22,849 bases of DNA from an uncultured Lachnospiraceae bacterium (GCA_937965795.1 CALCMD010000059.1:1-22849); one strand, 5' to 3'; positions 14,766 to 22,598 are shown, counted from the stretch's first letter. Made by a program: numbers and translations. Notes: generated from the letters alone by a model not told the origin.

Positions 14766-14807
14766 TTTTGGAAGTCCTTTCTGCCTGTTTCTATAGATAT
14801 TTAAATC

Positions 14808-14983
14808 AAAAGATGCCATACGGATTGCTCCGCACTTCGTGCTTCCACAATCCAGCCCCACATTCGGATAACGTGAGGCTTACGCCCCACTTTTATCCTC
14901 ATTTTGGGGCGGGTCATAAAGTCAATCTTCCACTTATGTGCGAGCACAACGTGGAAGATTGACTTTCGACCCTGGCATCTTTT
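14808..14983 (-). promoter_or_regulatory. 176-nt four-way-junction element in the nrdG leader: candidate regulatory RNA
   Basis: A perfect 11-bp outer inverted repeat, AAAAGATGCCA (14808-14818) with TGGCATCTTTT (14973-14983), encloses three adjacent hairpins with almost no unpaired bases between them. Hairpin 1 (14822-14853) is GGATTG/CAATCC plus GCAC/GTGC. Hairpin 2 (14855-14910) is GCCCCA/TGGGGC plus GGATAA/TTATCC. Hairpin 3 (14911-14972) is GGGTC/GACCC plus a perfect 16-bp stem (14918-14933 with 14951-14966) whose 17-nt loop contains TGTGC/GCACA. A minus-strand promoter at 14988-15016 would start RNA at about 14981, the base of the outer stem. I do not recognise it as a known riboswitch class. 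A small non-autonomous mobile repeat is the main alternative. Confidence 0.65.
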
Positions 14984-14987
14984 ATAT

Positions 14988-15016
14988 ATTATAGCATTTT
15001 CTTGGTGAAATGTCGC
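14988..15016 (-). promoter_or_regulatory. Minus-strand promoter for the nrdG leader
   Basis: On the minus strand, a perfect TATAAT (14988-14993) follows GCGACA (15011-15016) at 17 nt. The -35 matches consensus at four of six positions. The predicted start at ~14981 lies in the outer stem of the structured leader. Confidence 0.6.
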
Positions 15017-15078
15017 TGTCTTTATGGAATCTTAACACAGTCCCCGATAATTTAATCCTCTCTTAAAGCGGAAAGGAT

Positions 15079-15084
15079 TATAAT
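15079..15084 (+). promoter_or_regulatory. -10 element upstream of ktrB
   Basis: A consensus TATAAT lies 40 nt before the ktrB start. No good -35 is found at 16-18 nt, so this may be an activator-dependent promoter, for example one used by the KdpE-type regulator encoded downstream. That link is inference. Confidence 0.4.
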
Positions 15085-15124
15085 AAGCAGAGAAAGGAAG
15101 AAAACAGTTTCGAGGGATACGGTT

Positions 15125-16462
15125 ATGGCAGAGTTTTTACAAAAAAAGAGACATTTGACTTCATTTCAGATTATTATAGCGGGCTTTGCCGCTCTTATTT
15201 TGACAGGTACCCTGCTTTTGATGCTTCCAGTTTCGTCGGGGAGCGGTGTGGGAACCTCATTTCATGAAGCGCTGTTTACATCGACCTCCGCAGTCTGTGT
15301 GACAGGGCTGGTTGTGCGGGACACGGCAAGCCACTGGTCGACATTTGGACAGATCGTGATTTTGCTCCTGATTCAGACGGGAGGGATGGGAGTCGTAACG
15401 GTAGCGGTATCGATTGCGCTGATTTCCGGGAAAAAAATATCGCTTCTGCACCGGAGCACCCTACAGGAAGCTATTTCCGCGCCGAAAGTAGGGGGAATTG
15501 TAAAGCTGACAGGTTTTATTATCAAAGCGACATTTTTTTTCGAATCACTGGGAGCGCTGATTATGACACCTGTTTTTTGCAGAGATTTTGGAATCAGAGG
15601 AATATGGATGGCAGTCTTTCATTCGGTTTCCGCCTTTTGCAATGCAGGTTTTGATCTGATGGGAACACCGGAAGCGCCTTTTGTATCGCTGACCTCTTAT
15701 GCAGGAAATCTGGTGATAAATGTTACCGTCATGCTGCTGATTGTAATCGGGGGGATTGGTTTTCTGACCTGGGATGATATTCGTACGAACCGTCACCATT
15801 TCAGGCGTTACCGTATGCAGAGCAAAGTGATCCTTGTGACTACGGCAATCTTACTGCTGTTTCCGTTTCTGTATTTCTGTTTTTTTGAGTTTACGGACCA
15901 GCCGGTGGGTGAAAGAATTCTGGGCGCTTTGTTTCAGACCGTGACGCCGAGAACTGCCGGGTTTAATACGGAAGATCTGACGGCTCTTACAGGAGCGGGG
16001 CAATGCGTGACGATTCTTTTGATGCTGACGGGAGGTTCTCCTGGCTCGACAGCCGGCGGCGTCAAAACGACAACCGTCGCCGTCCTGTTTGGCAATGCGC
16101 TGGCAGTTTTTCAGAGAAAGGAAGACGCACATTTTTTTGGCAGGAGGATTGAAAAGGACGTCATAAAAAATGCGTCTACGATACTGACGATGTATCTGAC
16201 CTTATTTCTGGGAGGGGCTCTGGTGATCAGCATTGTGGAAAAGCTTCCGCTTGGAACCTGCCTTTTTGAGACGGCGTCCGCCATTGGCACGGTGGGATTA
16301 ACGCTTGGCGTCACGCCGGGGCTTGGAATGCTTTCACAGGGTATTCTGATTGGCCTGATGTTTTTTGGACGCGTAGGGGGACTGACACTGATCTACGCTG
16401 CGCTTTCGGGAACATATAAAACCTTTTCAAAACTGCCGAGAGAAAAAATAACCGTTGGGTAA
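15125..16462 (+). CDS. ktrB: Potassium uptake channel subunit KtrB (TrkH family)
   Basis: The 445-residue membrane protein is the ion-conducting subunit of a Ktr-type K+ uptake system. Its length fits KtrB rather than the longer TrkH. Four filter-type loops with the conserved glycine can be seen, one per pseudo-repeat: SAVCVTGL, SAFCNAGFD, TPRTAGFNT and SAIGTVGLT. These are separated by paired transmembrane segments (for example IIIAGFAALILTGTLLLMLPV and LVINVTVMLLIVIGGIGFLTW). GGSPGSTAGGVKTTTV precedes the last repeat, as in the family. The start is ATG 15125 with GAGGG ~10 nt upstream. ktrA follows 14 nt after the stop. The flanking two-component genes suggest regulation by ionic or osmotic conditions. 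Confidence 0.94.
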   Translation: MAEFLQKKRHLTSFQIIIAGFAALILTGTLLLMLPVSSGSGVGTSFHEALFTSTSAVCVTGLVVRDTASHWSTFGQIVILLLIQTGGMGVVTVAVSIALISGKKISLLHRSTLQEAISAPKVGGIVKLTGFIIKATFFFESLGALIMTPVFCRDFGIRGIWMAVFHSVSAFCNAGFDLMGTPEAPFVSLTSYAGNLVINVTVMLLIVIGGIGFLTWDDIRTNRHHFRRYRMQSKVILVTTAILLLFPFLYFCFFEFTDQPVGERILGALFQTVTPRTAGFNTEDLTALTGAGQCVTILLMLTGGSPGSTAGGVKTTTVAVLFGNALAVFQRKEDAHFFGRRIEKDVIKNASTILTMYLTLFLGGALVISIVEKLPLGTCLFETASAIGTVGLTLGVTPGLGMLSQGILIGLMFFGRVGGLTLIYAALSGTYKTFSKLPREKITVG

Positions 16463-16476
16463 AGGAGAAGAAAACG

Positions 16477-17124
16477 ATGAAATCTATCTTGTTGATCGGT
16501 ATTGGAAGATTCGGAAAACATATTGCATTTCAACTGAACCGGCTGGGGCATCAGGTCATGGCTGTCGACCAGAACGAGGAGAGGGTCAATGAAATCCTGC
16601 CTTATGTGACAAATGCCCAGATCGGGGACAGTACAAACATGGAATTTCTGGTTTCTCTGGGAGTAAAAAATTTTGACGTCTGCATCGTGGCAATCGGAGA
16701 TGATTTTCAGAATTCCCTGGAAACGACTTCCAATCTGAAAGAAGCGGGCGCGGCTCTGGTCGTAGCAAGGGCCGGCAGCGATATTCATGAAAAATTTTTG
16801 CTGCGCAATGGTGCGGATAAGATTCTGTATCCGGAAAAACAGCTTGCGAAATGGGCGGCGATACGTTATGCGTCAAATCACATTCTGGATTATATAGAGC
16901 TGGACGAAACACATGCGATTTTTGAGGTTTCCGTACCGAATGCCTGGGTGGGCATGAGCATCGGGGAAATTGATATTCGGAAAAAATATAACATCAATAT
17001 CATGGCCGTGAAAAAAGAGGAAAAGATGAATATGTCCATTACCTCGGATACCAGGCTGACCAGGGACAATACCATGCTGGTACTCGGAGAATACAAAGAT
17101 CTTCAAAAGTGTTTTCACATTTAA
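16477..17124 (+). CDS. ktrA: Potassium uptake regulatory subunit KtrA (TrkA/RCK family)
   Basis: The 215-residue cytosolic gating protein forms a ring beneath KtrB and binds nucleotide. The N-terminal RCK_N Rossmann domain has GIGRFG (residues 8-13), an acidic residue ending strand 2 (AVDQNEERV) and IGDSTNMEFL. The C-terminal RCK_C domain runs from about residue 135 (HAIFEVSVPNAWVGMSIGEIDIRKKYNINIMAVKK) to DNTMLVLGEYKDLQK. It has a single RCK unit, as in KtrA, whereas E. coli TrkA has two. GGAGAAG precedes the start. It lies in an operon with ktrB upstream and the small membrane protein 26 nt downstream. Confidence 0.94.
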   Translation: MKSILLIGIGRFGKHIAFQLNRLGHQVMAVDQNEERVNEILPYVTNAQIGDSTNMEFLVSLGVKNFDVCIVAIGDDFQNSLETTSNLKEAGAALVVARAGSDIHEKFLLRNGADKILYPEKQLAKWAAIRYASNHILDYIELDETHAIFEVSVPNAWVGMSIGEIDIRKKYNINIMAVKKEEKMNMSITSDTRLTRDNTMLVLGEYKDLQKCFHI

Positions 17125-17150
17125 AGAAGAATCGAAGGAGGTGAGCTTTG

Positions 17151-17405
17151 ATGAGAGAGGTTCTTTTAATCCTGGCCGTATTTGCCATATTTCTTTTCGG
17201 ATTTTATATTATGAAACGCATGGACGCTTTCCTGGAGGAGAATTATGGCAGCATACAGAAAGAAAAGGAAGTCCAGGAGCCTTCTTTGATTATGCTTACC
17301 GGTGAAATGTCGGAACAAGAGATCGCAAAGGAGATTCGTGATTTTTCAGAAAGCCATGAAAATGTCAGGATTCTTGTTTATGGCAGCGGGAAGGAGGGTC
17401 TGTGA
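17151..17405 (+). CDS. Small single-pass membrane protein between ktrA and the KdpD-like kinase
   Basis: The 84-residue protein has one strong N-terminal transmembrane helix (residues ~3-21, LLILAVFAIFLFGFYI). A short charged linker with KEKEVQEP and a soluble C-terminal half (SLIMLTGEMSEQEIAKEIRDFSESHENVRILVYGSGKEGL) follow. AAGGAGGTGAG is placed ideally for ATG 17151, so I prefer it to the TTG at 17148. I do not recognise the family. Conserved placement between a K+ transporter and its putative sensor kinase would suggest an accessory role in sensing or transport; that is inference. Its 3' end overlaps an alternative upstream extension of the kinase frame. Confidence 0.75.
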   Translation: MREVLLILAVFAIFLFGFYIMKRMDAFLEENYGSIQKEKEVQEPSLIMLTGEMSEQEIAKEIRDFSESHENVRILVYGSGKEGL

Positions 17406-17475
17406 AAAGAATCAGGTGGTTTCTTTCCGGAAATTGTGGTACGATAGACAGAAAAAAGTACAGGTAGTGGCAGAG

Positions 17476-19026
17476 ATGGAATTAAAAAAGAGATTTTCGC
17501 ATCATATGAAGCCATCCGGAAGGGATTTACTGGTTACGCTGTTTGTCCTTGTGGGAGCGACATGTATTGGAACATTATTTTGGAGCCTGGGCTTTACAGA
17601 AGCCAATATCATAACGGTTTACATTCTGGGGGTTCTTCTGACGTCGCTTTTTACAAAAAGGCATTTTTGCAGCGTGCTCAGCTCGCTGGCGAGTGTTCTG
17701 CTGTTTAACTTTTTCTTTACGGAGCCAAGACTGACCTTCCATGCTTATGAACACGGCTATCCGTTTACGTTCGCAATCATGCTGACCGCCGCCCTCATTA
17801 CGGGGACGCTGGCGAATAAGCTGAAAAGCCATGCGAAACAGTCGGCACAGGCGGCTTTCCGGACGCAGATTTTATTTGATACCAACCGTCTTTTGCAAAA
17901 AGCAGAGGACGAAAACGATATGATAAACATTACGGCCAGCCAGCTTATGAAGCTGCTGAACCGGGATATCATCGCATATCCCGAAAGGGACGGAAGGTTA
18001 TGCAAAGCCTGCCTGTTTCATGGGGAGGATGAAAAACCGGTGGAGAATCTGCTGTCCGGGAGGGAACGGGAGGCGGTCGAATGGGTGTTCCAAAACAGGG
18101 AGTGCGCAGGAGCCACCAGGGATCATTTTCCTGAAGCGGAGAATTTATATTTTGCCCTTTGCAGCAACCAGAAGGCATACGGAGTCATGGGGATTCATAT
18201 GGGAAGCCAGTCTCTGGAGCAGTTTGAAAACAGCGTGGTTCTGGCCATACTTGGCGAATGCGCGCTGGCCATCGAAAACATTCGCAATGCGAAGGAAAAA
18301 GAAGAAGCCGCCATGCTTGCACAAAAGGAACAGTTACGGGCAAATCTGCTCCGGGCAATCTCCCATGACCTGCGTACGCCGCTTACCTCCATATCCGGGA
18401 ATGCCAGCAATCTGCTTTCTAATTACAAAAAACTGGATGAAGAGACAAAAATGCAGATGTTTTCGGATATTTATGATGATGCACAATGGTTAATCAGCCT
18501 GGTGGAAAATCTGCTTTCTGTGACGAGAATCGAGGAGGGCAGACTGAATTTCCATAAAACGACAGAGCTTATGGACGAAGTGATTGAAGAGGCTCTGCGG
18601 CATGTAAACCGGAAAAGCGTGGAACATGAGATTTCAGTAGAATATCAGGATGAATTATTGCTGGCCGATATGGATGCAAAATTGATCTTTCAGGTGATTA
18701 TCAACCTTGTGGATAACGCAATAAAGTATACGCCGGCCGGTTCAAAAATTAAAATCTGCGCGGGAAAAGAAGCGGGGAAGGTCGTTGTCAGTATTTCGGA
18801 CAATGGTCCTGGTATTCCGGATGATGTGAAACCACGGGTTTTTGAAATGTTTTTCACCGGGGATCGTAAGATTATAGACAGCAGGAGGAGCTTAGGGCTT
18901 GGCCTGCCGCTTTGCAAAGCGATTGTAGAAGTTCATGGCGGGGAGCTTACGTTAAAGGATTATGCGCCGCATGGCTGCACGTTTACATTTACACTGCCCG
19001 TGGGAGAGGTGAATCTTGATGAATAA
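17476..19026 (+). CDS. kdpD: KdpD-like sensor histidine kinase lacking the N-terminal KdpD/USP domains
   Basis: From ATG 17476 the product is 516 residues. It begins with a four-helix DUF4118-type membrane domain (about residues 16-113, including VYILGVLLTSLF and FNFFFTEPRLTFHAY, a KdpD hallmark). A GAF-like sensor region (~125-270) and a coiled linker follow, then the kinase core. His297 sits in ISHDLRTPLTSISGN; NLVDNAIKYTP, DNGPGIP and GLGLPLCKAIVEVHGG complete the ATP domain. Full KdpD is about 900 residues with an N-terminal ATP-binding and universal-stress region; that part is absent here. No clear Shine-Dalgarno identifies the start, and an in-frame extension to 17302 exists but overlaps the small upstream gene. 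kdpE overlaps its stop by 8 nt. Confidence 0.88.
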   Translation: MELKKRFSHHMKPSGRDLLVTLFVLVGATCIGTLFWSLGFTEANIITVYILGVLLTSLFTKRHFCSVLSSLASVLLFNFFFTEPRLTFHAYEHGYPFTFAIMLTAALITGTLANKLKSHAKQSAQAAFRTQILFDTNRLLQKAEDENDMINITASQLMKLLNRDIIAYPERDGRLCKACLFHGEDEKPVENLLSGREREAVEWVFQNRECAGATRDHFPEAENLYFALCSNQKAYGVMGIHMGSQSLEQFENSVVLAILGECALAIENIRNAKEKEEAAMLAQKEQLRANLLRAISHDLRTPLTSISGNASNLLSNYKKLDEETKMQMFSDIYDDAQWLISLVENLLSVTRIEEGRLNFHKTTELMDEVIEEALRHVNRKSVEHEISVEYQDELLLADMDAKLIFQVIINLVDNAIKYTPAGSKIKICAGKEAGKVVVSISDNGPGIPDDVKPRVFEMFFTGDRKIIDSRRSLGLGLPLCKAIVEVHGGELTLKDYAPHGCTFTFTLPVGEVNLDE

Positions 19027-19717
19027 AGCATTGATACTGGTCGTGGAGGATGACGCTCCCATTCGGAATCTGATTACCACGACTTTAAAAACGAGGGATT
19101 ATAAATACCTGGTTGCCGCAAATGGGGAAAGCGCGCTTATGGAAGCAGCATCCCATAATCCGGATATTATTCTTTTGGATCTGGGACTGCCTGATATGGA
19201 TGGAATCGAGATCATAAAGCAGATTCGAAGCTGGTCAAACATACCGATTATTGTGATCAGTGCGCGAAGTGAGGACACAGATAAGATTGAGGCGCTGGAT
19301 CAGGGAGCGGACGATTATTTGACGAAACCATTTTCCGTAGAGGAATTGCTGGCGAGGCTTCGTGTGATGCAGCGGCGTCTGGCGATGATATCGGCGGGGA
19401 CGTTAAGCAGTTCTTCCGTCTTTGTAAATGGTAATCTGAAAGTGGATTATGTGGCGGGATGCGCATATCTGGGGGAAAAGGAATTACATCTGACGCCGAT
19501 AGAATACAAAATTTTGTGCCTGCTGGCTCAAAATGTAGGAAGAGTGCTGACACATACGTATATTACACAAAAGATATGGGGCAGCAACTGGGACAATCAT
19601 GTGGCTTCCCTGCGTGTCTTTATGGCAACGCTAAGGAAAAAGCTGGAACAGGAACCGGGTTCCCCGCAATACATACAGACGCACATTGGAATCGGATACC
19701 GGATGATGCGGGTGTAG
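19019..19717 (+). CDS. kdpE: KdpE-like OmpR-family response regulator
   Basis: The 232-residue response regulator has a receiver domain with acidic Asp11/Asp12 (VVEDDAPI), phospho-acceptor Asp54 (ILLDLGLPDMDG), the switch Ser (VISARSE) and Lys103 (LTKPFSVEELLARL). A winged-helix DNA-binding domain follows (LHLTPIEYKILCLLAQNVGRVLTHTYITQKIWG, VFMATLRKKLEQ, IQTHIGIGYRM). The ATG at 19019, 8 nt inside the kinase gene, is preferred to the TTG at 19016; GGGAGAGGTG is the ribosome-binding site. It is the cognate partner of the adjacent KdpD-like kinase. No kdpFABC is in the window, so ktrAB is the plausible local target. Confidence 0.92.
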   Translation: MNKALILVVEDDAPIRNLITTTLKTRDYKYLVAANGESALMEAASHNPDIILLDLGLPDMDGIEIIKQIRSWSNIPIIVISARSEDTDKIEALDQGADDYLTKPFSVEELLARLRVMQRRLAMISAGTLSSSSVFVNGNLKVDYVAGCAYLGEKELHLTPIEYKILCLLAQNVGRVLTHTYITQKIWGSNWDNHVASLRVFMATLRKKLEQEPGSPQYIQTHIGIGYRMMRV

Positions 19718-19755
19718 GCGACCGCAACAGACAGGATGGAAAAAGGAGTATGGTT

Positions 19756-20226
19756 ATGACTACGGATGAAAAATTTATGAAAGAAGCCATTCGCCAGGCG
19801 AAAAAGGCATATGCGCTGGATGAGGTTCCGATTGGGTGCGTAATCGTACAGGAAGGGAAAATCATTGCCAGAGGATATAACCGAAGGAACACGGATAAGA
19901 ACACACTCTCTCATGCAGAATTGATTGCCATAAAAAAGGCAAGCAAAAAACTGGGGGACTGGAGGCTGGAAGGGTGTACGATGTACGTTACGCTGGAGCC
20001 GTGTCAGATGTGCGCGGGGGCCATCGTGCAGGCGAGAGTGACGGAGGTGGTGATTGGGAGCATGAATCCCAAAGCGGGATGCGCGGGGTCTGTTTTGAAT
20101 CTTCTTGAGATGAAAGAATTCAATCATCAGGTAATCGTGCGAAAAGACGTGCTGCGGGAAACGTGCAGCAACATGCTGAGCAGCTTTTTCCGGGAGCTTC
20201 GCGAGAAAAAAAAGCAGAAAAAATAA
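19756..20226 (+). CDS. tadA: tRNA-specific adenosine deaminase TadA
   Basis: TadA deaminates adenosine 34 of tRNA(Arg)ACG to inosine. The 156-residue protein has the zinc and proton-shuttle motif HAE at His53/Glu55 (LSHAELIAI) and the PCXXC motif with Cys83 and Cys86 (TLEPCQMCAGAI), plus DEVPIGCVIV and NRRNTDKNTLSHAE for substrate positioning. ATG 19756 has AAAAGGAG at the ideal 7-nt distance; ATG 19750 is too close to it, and the much longer in-frame extension runs back into kdpE. A basic KKKQKK tail ends the protein. In many Firmicutes tadA is followed by the SRP RNA gene and dnaX; here the regulator/MATE pair sits between them. Confidence 0.95.
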   Translation: MTTDEKFMKEAIRQAKKAYALDEVPIGCVIVQEGKIIARGYNRRNTDKNTLSHAELIAIKKASKKLGDWRLEGCTMYVTLEPCQMCAGAIVQARVTEVVIGSMNPKAGCAGSVLNLLEMKEFNHQVIVRKDVLRETCSNMLSSFFRELREKKKQKK

Positions 20227-20233
20227 CTTTTTC

Positions 20234-20264
20234 TTGACCTTATACCTGGTATATCCCTTATATT
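20234..20264 (+). promoter_or_regulatory. MerR-type promoter/operator with 19-bp spacer
   Basis: TTGACC (20234-20239) and TATATT (20259-20264) are separated by 19 nt, the overlong spacing typical of promoters that MerR proteins activate by DNA distortion. A perfect 13-bp palindrome, TATACCTGGTATA (20241-20253), lies inside the spacer. It precedes the merR gene, indicating autoregulation. Confidence 0.8.
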
Positions 20265-20296
20265 AGCCATATCAACACAAGAAAGAGGTATGATCT

Positions 20297-21148
20297 ATGA
20301 ACATCAGGGAAGTGGAAATGCGTACGGGAATTACGAAACAGAATATTCGTTTCTATGAGAAGAAAGAGCTGCTGCATCCGCAGCGGAATTCTGAGAACAG
20401 CTACCGGGAATATACGGAGGCGGAGGTAGAGACGTTACAGAAAATTAAGATTTACCGGAAGCTGGATTTTTCCATCGAAGATATTCGGAGGATTCTGAAT
20501 GGGGAGGAACAGGAGAGACTCATTCAGGCGCACCTGAAGGAACTGGAGGAAAAGAAGAGCAGCCTTGATGCAGCGATTAAGATCTGCCGCTTTCTGCTCC
20601 GGACGGAAGCAGGGTCTGTGAATACGGAAGAACTGCTTCGGGAAATGGAGGACGTGGAAAGAAAGGGAGGCTATTTTATGAATATTTTAAACGATTACAA
20701 AAAAGTTTCAAAAGCAGAAAAGAAAAGAAAGTTTTCTTTTTCGCCGTGTAATATGGCTTTGACGCGCGAGGAGTTTACGGAAGCGCTCTATAGATACGGG
20801 GATGAAAATAACTTAAACCTGGTCATCACGAAAGAGAGCATGTATCCTAAATTTGAGATTGACGGCGTCGAATATGAGGCGCACCGTGAGTTTGGGAGAT
20901 ATGGGGCGGTTATTTACTGTGAAATGACGCATCCGGAGCTGACGCAGGAGGAATACAGCGACATTCCCAAAGAGCGCAGCAGTATCTACCGCAAAATTTA
21001 CTGGGGAATTTTTTATCTGGCGGTTCCCATAGCCATGTTTTTATATTTTACGTTGGTTTCAGGAAGCCTTTTGCTGGCGCTTCTGATGGAACTGATCTAT
21101 ATTCCGATAGTAAGGTTCACTTATGGAAGTTTTCGCATCAGGCCGTAA
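20297..21148 (+). CDS. MerR-family regulator with C-terminal transmembrane helices
   Basis: The 283-residue protein starts with a MerR winged-helix domain (residues 1-70: MNIREVEMRTGITKQNIRFYEKKELLHP, NSYREYTEAEVETLQKIKIYRKLDFSIEDIRRIL). A dimerisation coiled coil follows (~72-100). A ~100-residue middle domain (FSFSPCNMALTREEFTEALYRYGDENNLNLVITKESMYPKFEIDGVEYEA-type sequence) I do not recognise. The C-terminus carries two adjacent hydrophobic segments (about 233-253 and 256-274) ending in basic SFRIRP. A membrane-tethered MerR protein is unusual. An AGAGG site precedes the ATG. The MATE gene ends 8 nt after this stop in the opposite direction. Regulation of that efflux pump is a reasonable guess but is not shown by the sequence. 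Confidence 0.85.
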   Translation: MNIREVEMRTGITKQNIRFYEKKELLHPQRNSENSYREYTEAEVETLQKIKIYRKLDFSIEDIRRILNGEEQERLIQAHLKELEEKKSSLDAAIKICRFLLRTEAGSVNTEELLREMEDVERKGGYFMNILNDYKKVSKAEKKRKFSFSPCNMALTREEFTEALYRYGDENNLNLVITKESMYPKFEIDGVEYEAHREFGRYGAVIYCEMTHPELTQEEYSDIPKERSSIYRKIYWGIFYLAVPIAMFLYFTLVSGSLLLALLMELIYIPIVRFTYGSFRIRP

Positions 21149-21156
21149 AGAAGAGC

Positions 21157-22491
21157 TTATGTGCGTTTGGAAACCATTTTTTGATAAAGAAAGTAAGAAA
21201 TAAGCCCTGTGAGCAGTTCTGATAACCAGAACCCATGCCAGACGCCAATTGCGCCGAAGAGGAAACTGAAAAGGAAAGCGGCGGGAATGGTGATCAGCAC
21301 ATACCGAAGCAGAGAAATCATCAGGGATGGAACGCCCATGCCAAGCCCTTCCAGTGCGCCGGAGGAAATCACGGAAACCGTGGAGGCCAGAAAGCCGATA
21401 CTGATGATTCGCAAAGCCAGCGTTCCGGCTTCGATGGTTTCACTGCTTGAGGTAAACATGCCGATCAAAAGCGCAGGGATTGTCTGGCAAAGAAGGGTTC
21501 CAAGCGCCATGATTCCTGCGCCCAGAAGAAGTGCGACACGGTAAATTTTGCTGACCCGCACAGATTCCCCGGCCCCGTAATTATAGCCGACGAGAGGGCG
21601 CATCCCCTGAACGATTCCGTTTGCCGGGAGATAAAGAAAGGTCTGAAGCTTATAATAAATACCGAGAACCACCACGTAAGTCTGGGAGTAAGCAGACAGG
21701 ATGACATTCAGAGCCGAGATCAGCAGGGAAGGCAGCGCCATATTCAGGGTGGCCGGAACTCCGATGGCATACAGATGGAAAATCAGATCTTTCTGAAAAG
21801 CCAGATGCCGGAAAGTAATCGTGACAGGCAGAGGTTTTCTGATATAAAAGATAAGATAGAGGAGAAGGCTGACTGCCTGGCCGATTCCTGTGGCCCATGC
21901 CGCCCCTTCAATTCCAAGCTTCGGAACCGGACCCCAGCCGAAAATCAGTACAGGGTCTAAAAGGATATTTGTAATACAGCCGCCCATCATGCAGAACATG
22001 GTCAGTGACATTTTCCCGACAGACTGGAAGATTTTTTCGAAAGTCATGCCCAGAGAAATGATGACGGCAAAGGAGAACGCAATGCGGGAATAGCCAAGTC
22101 CCAGATCTATGACTGTCGTATCCTTTGTAAACATCTTAAGAAAAAACGGCATGATCCAGATACATAGAATGGACAGGAGGATTCCATGAAGGGTATTGAG
22201 AATCAGCCCAAGAGCTGCCGCATGATCGGCAGCTCTTTTGTTCTGCGCGCCCAGATAATAGGAAATGACGGCATTGATGCCGATGGAGAACCCAATCGTA
22301 ACCGCATTAATAAAATTCTGGATGGGGAAAACAAGGGACAGGGCAGTCATAGCGTCCTCGCTGATTTTCGCCACGAAGAAACTGTCAATGATGTTGTAAA
22401 GGGATGTCACCATCATAGAGAGAATCATAGGCAGTGACATGGATAATACCAGCGGCAGGATTGGTTTTTCTTTCATGAAAGTCTGTTCCAT
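21157..22491 (-). CDS. MATE family multidrug efflux protein
   Basis: The 444-residue inner-membrane antiporter has the two-bundle MATE layout of about twelve helices. Family features include an N-terminal LPLVLSMSLPMILSMMVTSLYNIIDSFFVAKISEDAMTAL-type start, IGINAVISYYLGAQN, GCITNILLDPVLIFGWG-type helix 5 and, in the second half, YLPANGIVQGMRPLVGYNYGAG. It probably exports cationic compounds using an Na+ or H+ gradient; the substrate cannot be inferred. I use ATG 22491, preceded on the minus strand by AAAGGAGT at a good distance. The in-frame extension to 22590 would translate through the leader terminator hairpin. Its leader has its own promoter and attenuator-like structures. Confidence 0.92.
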   Translation of the reverse strand: MEQTFMKEKPILPLVLSMSLPMILSMMVTSLYNIIDSFFVAKISEDAMTALSLVFPIQNFINAVTIGFSIGINAVISYYLGAQNKRAADHAAALGLILNTLHGILLSILCIWIMPFFLKMFTKDTTVIDLGLGYSRIAFSFAVIISLGMTFEKIFQSVGKMSLTMFCMMGGCITNILLDPVLIFGWGPVPKLGIEGAAWATGIGQAVSLLLYLIFYIRKPLPVTITFRHLAFQKDLIFHLYAIGVPATLNMALPSLLISALNVILSAYSQTYVVVLGIYYKLQTFLYLPANGIVQGMRPLVGYNYGAGESVRVSKIYRVALLLGAGIMALGTLLCQTIPALLIGMFTSSSETIEAGTLALRIISIGFLASTVSVISSGALEGLGMGVPSLMISLLRYVLITIPAAFLFSFLFGAIGVWHGFWLSELLTGLISYFLYQKMVSKRT

Positions 22492-22530
22492 CTTCTTACT
22501 CCTTTTTTTGAAAGTCTGTATTTTTTCCTG

Positions 22531-22570
22531 AAAAAAGCCACACGATAATCCGCTTGGATCGTCGTGTGGC
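22531..22570 (-). terminator. Attenuator-like terminator in the MATE leader
   Basis: On the minus strand, GCCACACGA (22562-22570) pairs with TCGTGTGGC (22537-22545), with an inner GATCC/GGATT extension and AAGC loop. Six T residues follow (22536-22531). It lies after the MATE promoter and ~40 nt before the MATE start, so it should attenuate that gene. No T-run follows on the plus strand. Confidence 0.8.
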
Positions 22571-22598
22571 GAAAAAGTAATCAATACCAAAAATCCAC

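Noticed and set aside
14052..14804. 250-codon plus-strand open frame
   Set aside because: It is antisense to the NrdG-like gene, whose CX3CX2C and GGEP motifs are unmistakable, and it contains the terminator hairpin.
17302..17475. N-terminal extension of the KdpD-like kinase
   Set aside because: It overlaps the small membrane-protein gene in another frame, is not hydrophobic or KdpD-like, and has no initiation signal; ATG 17476 begins just before the DUF4118 helices.
22492..22590. N-terminal extension of the MATE protein
   Set aside because: It would need a TTG start and would translate through the terminator hairpin; ATG 22491 has a strong Shine-Dalgarno.
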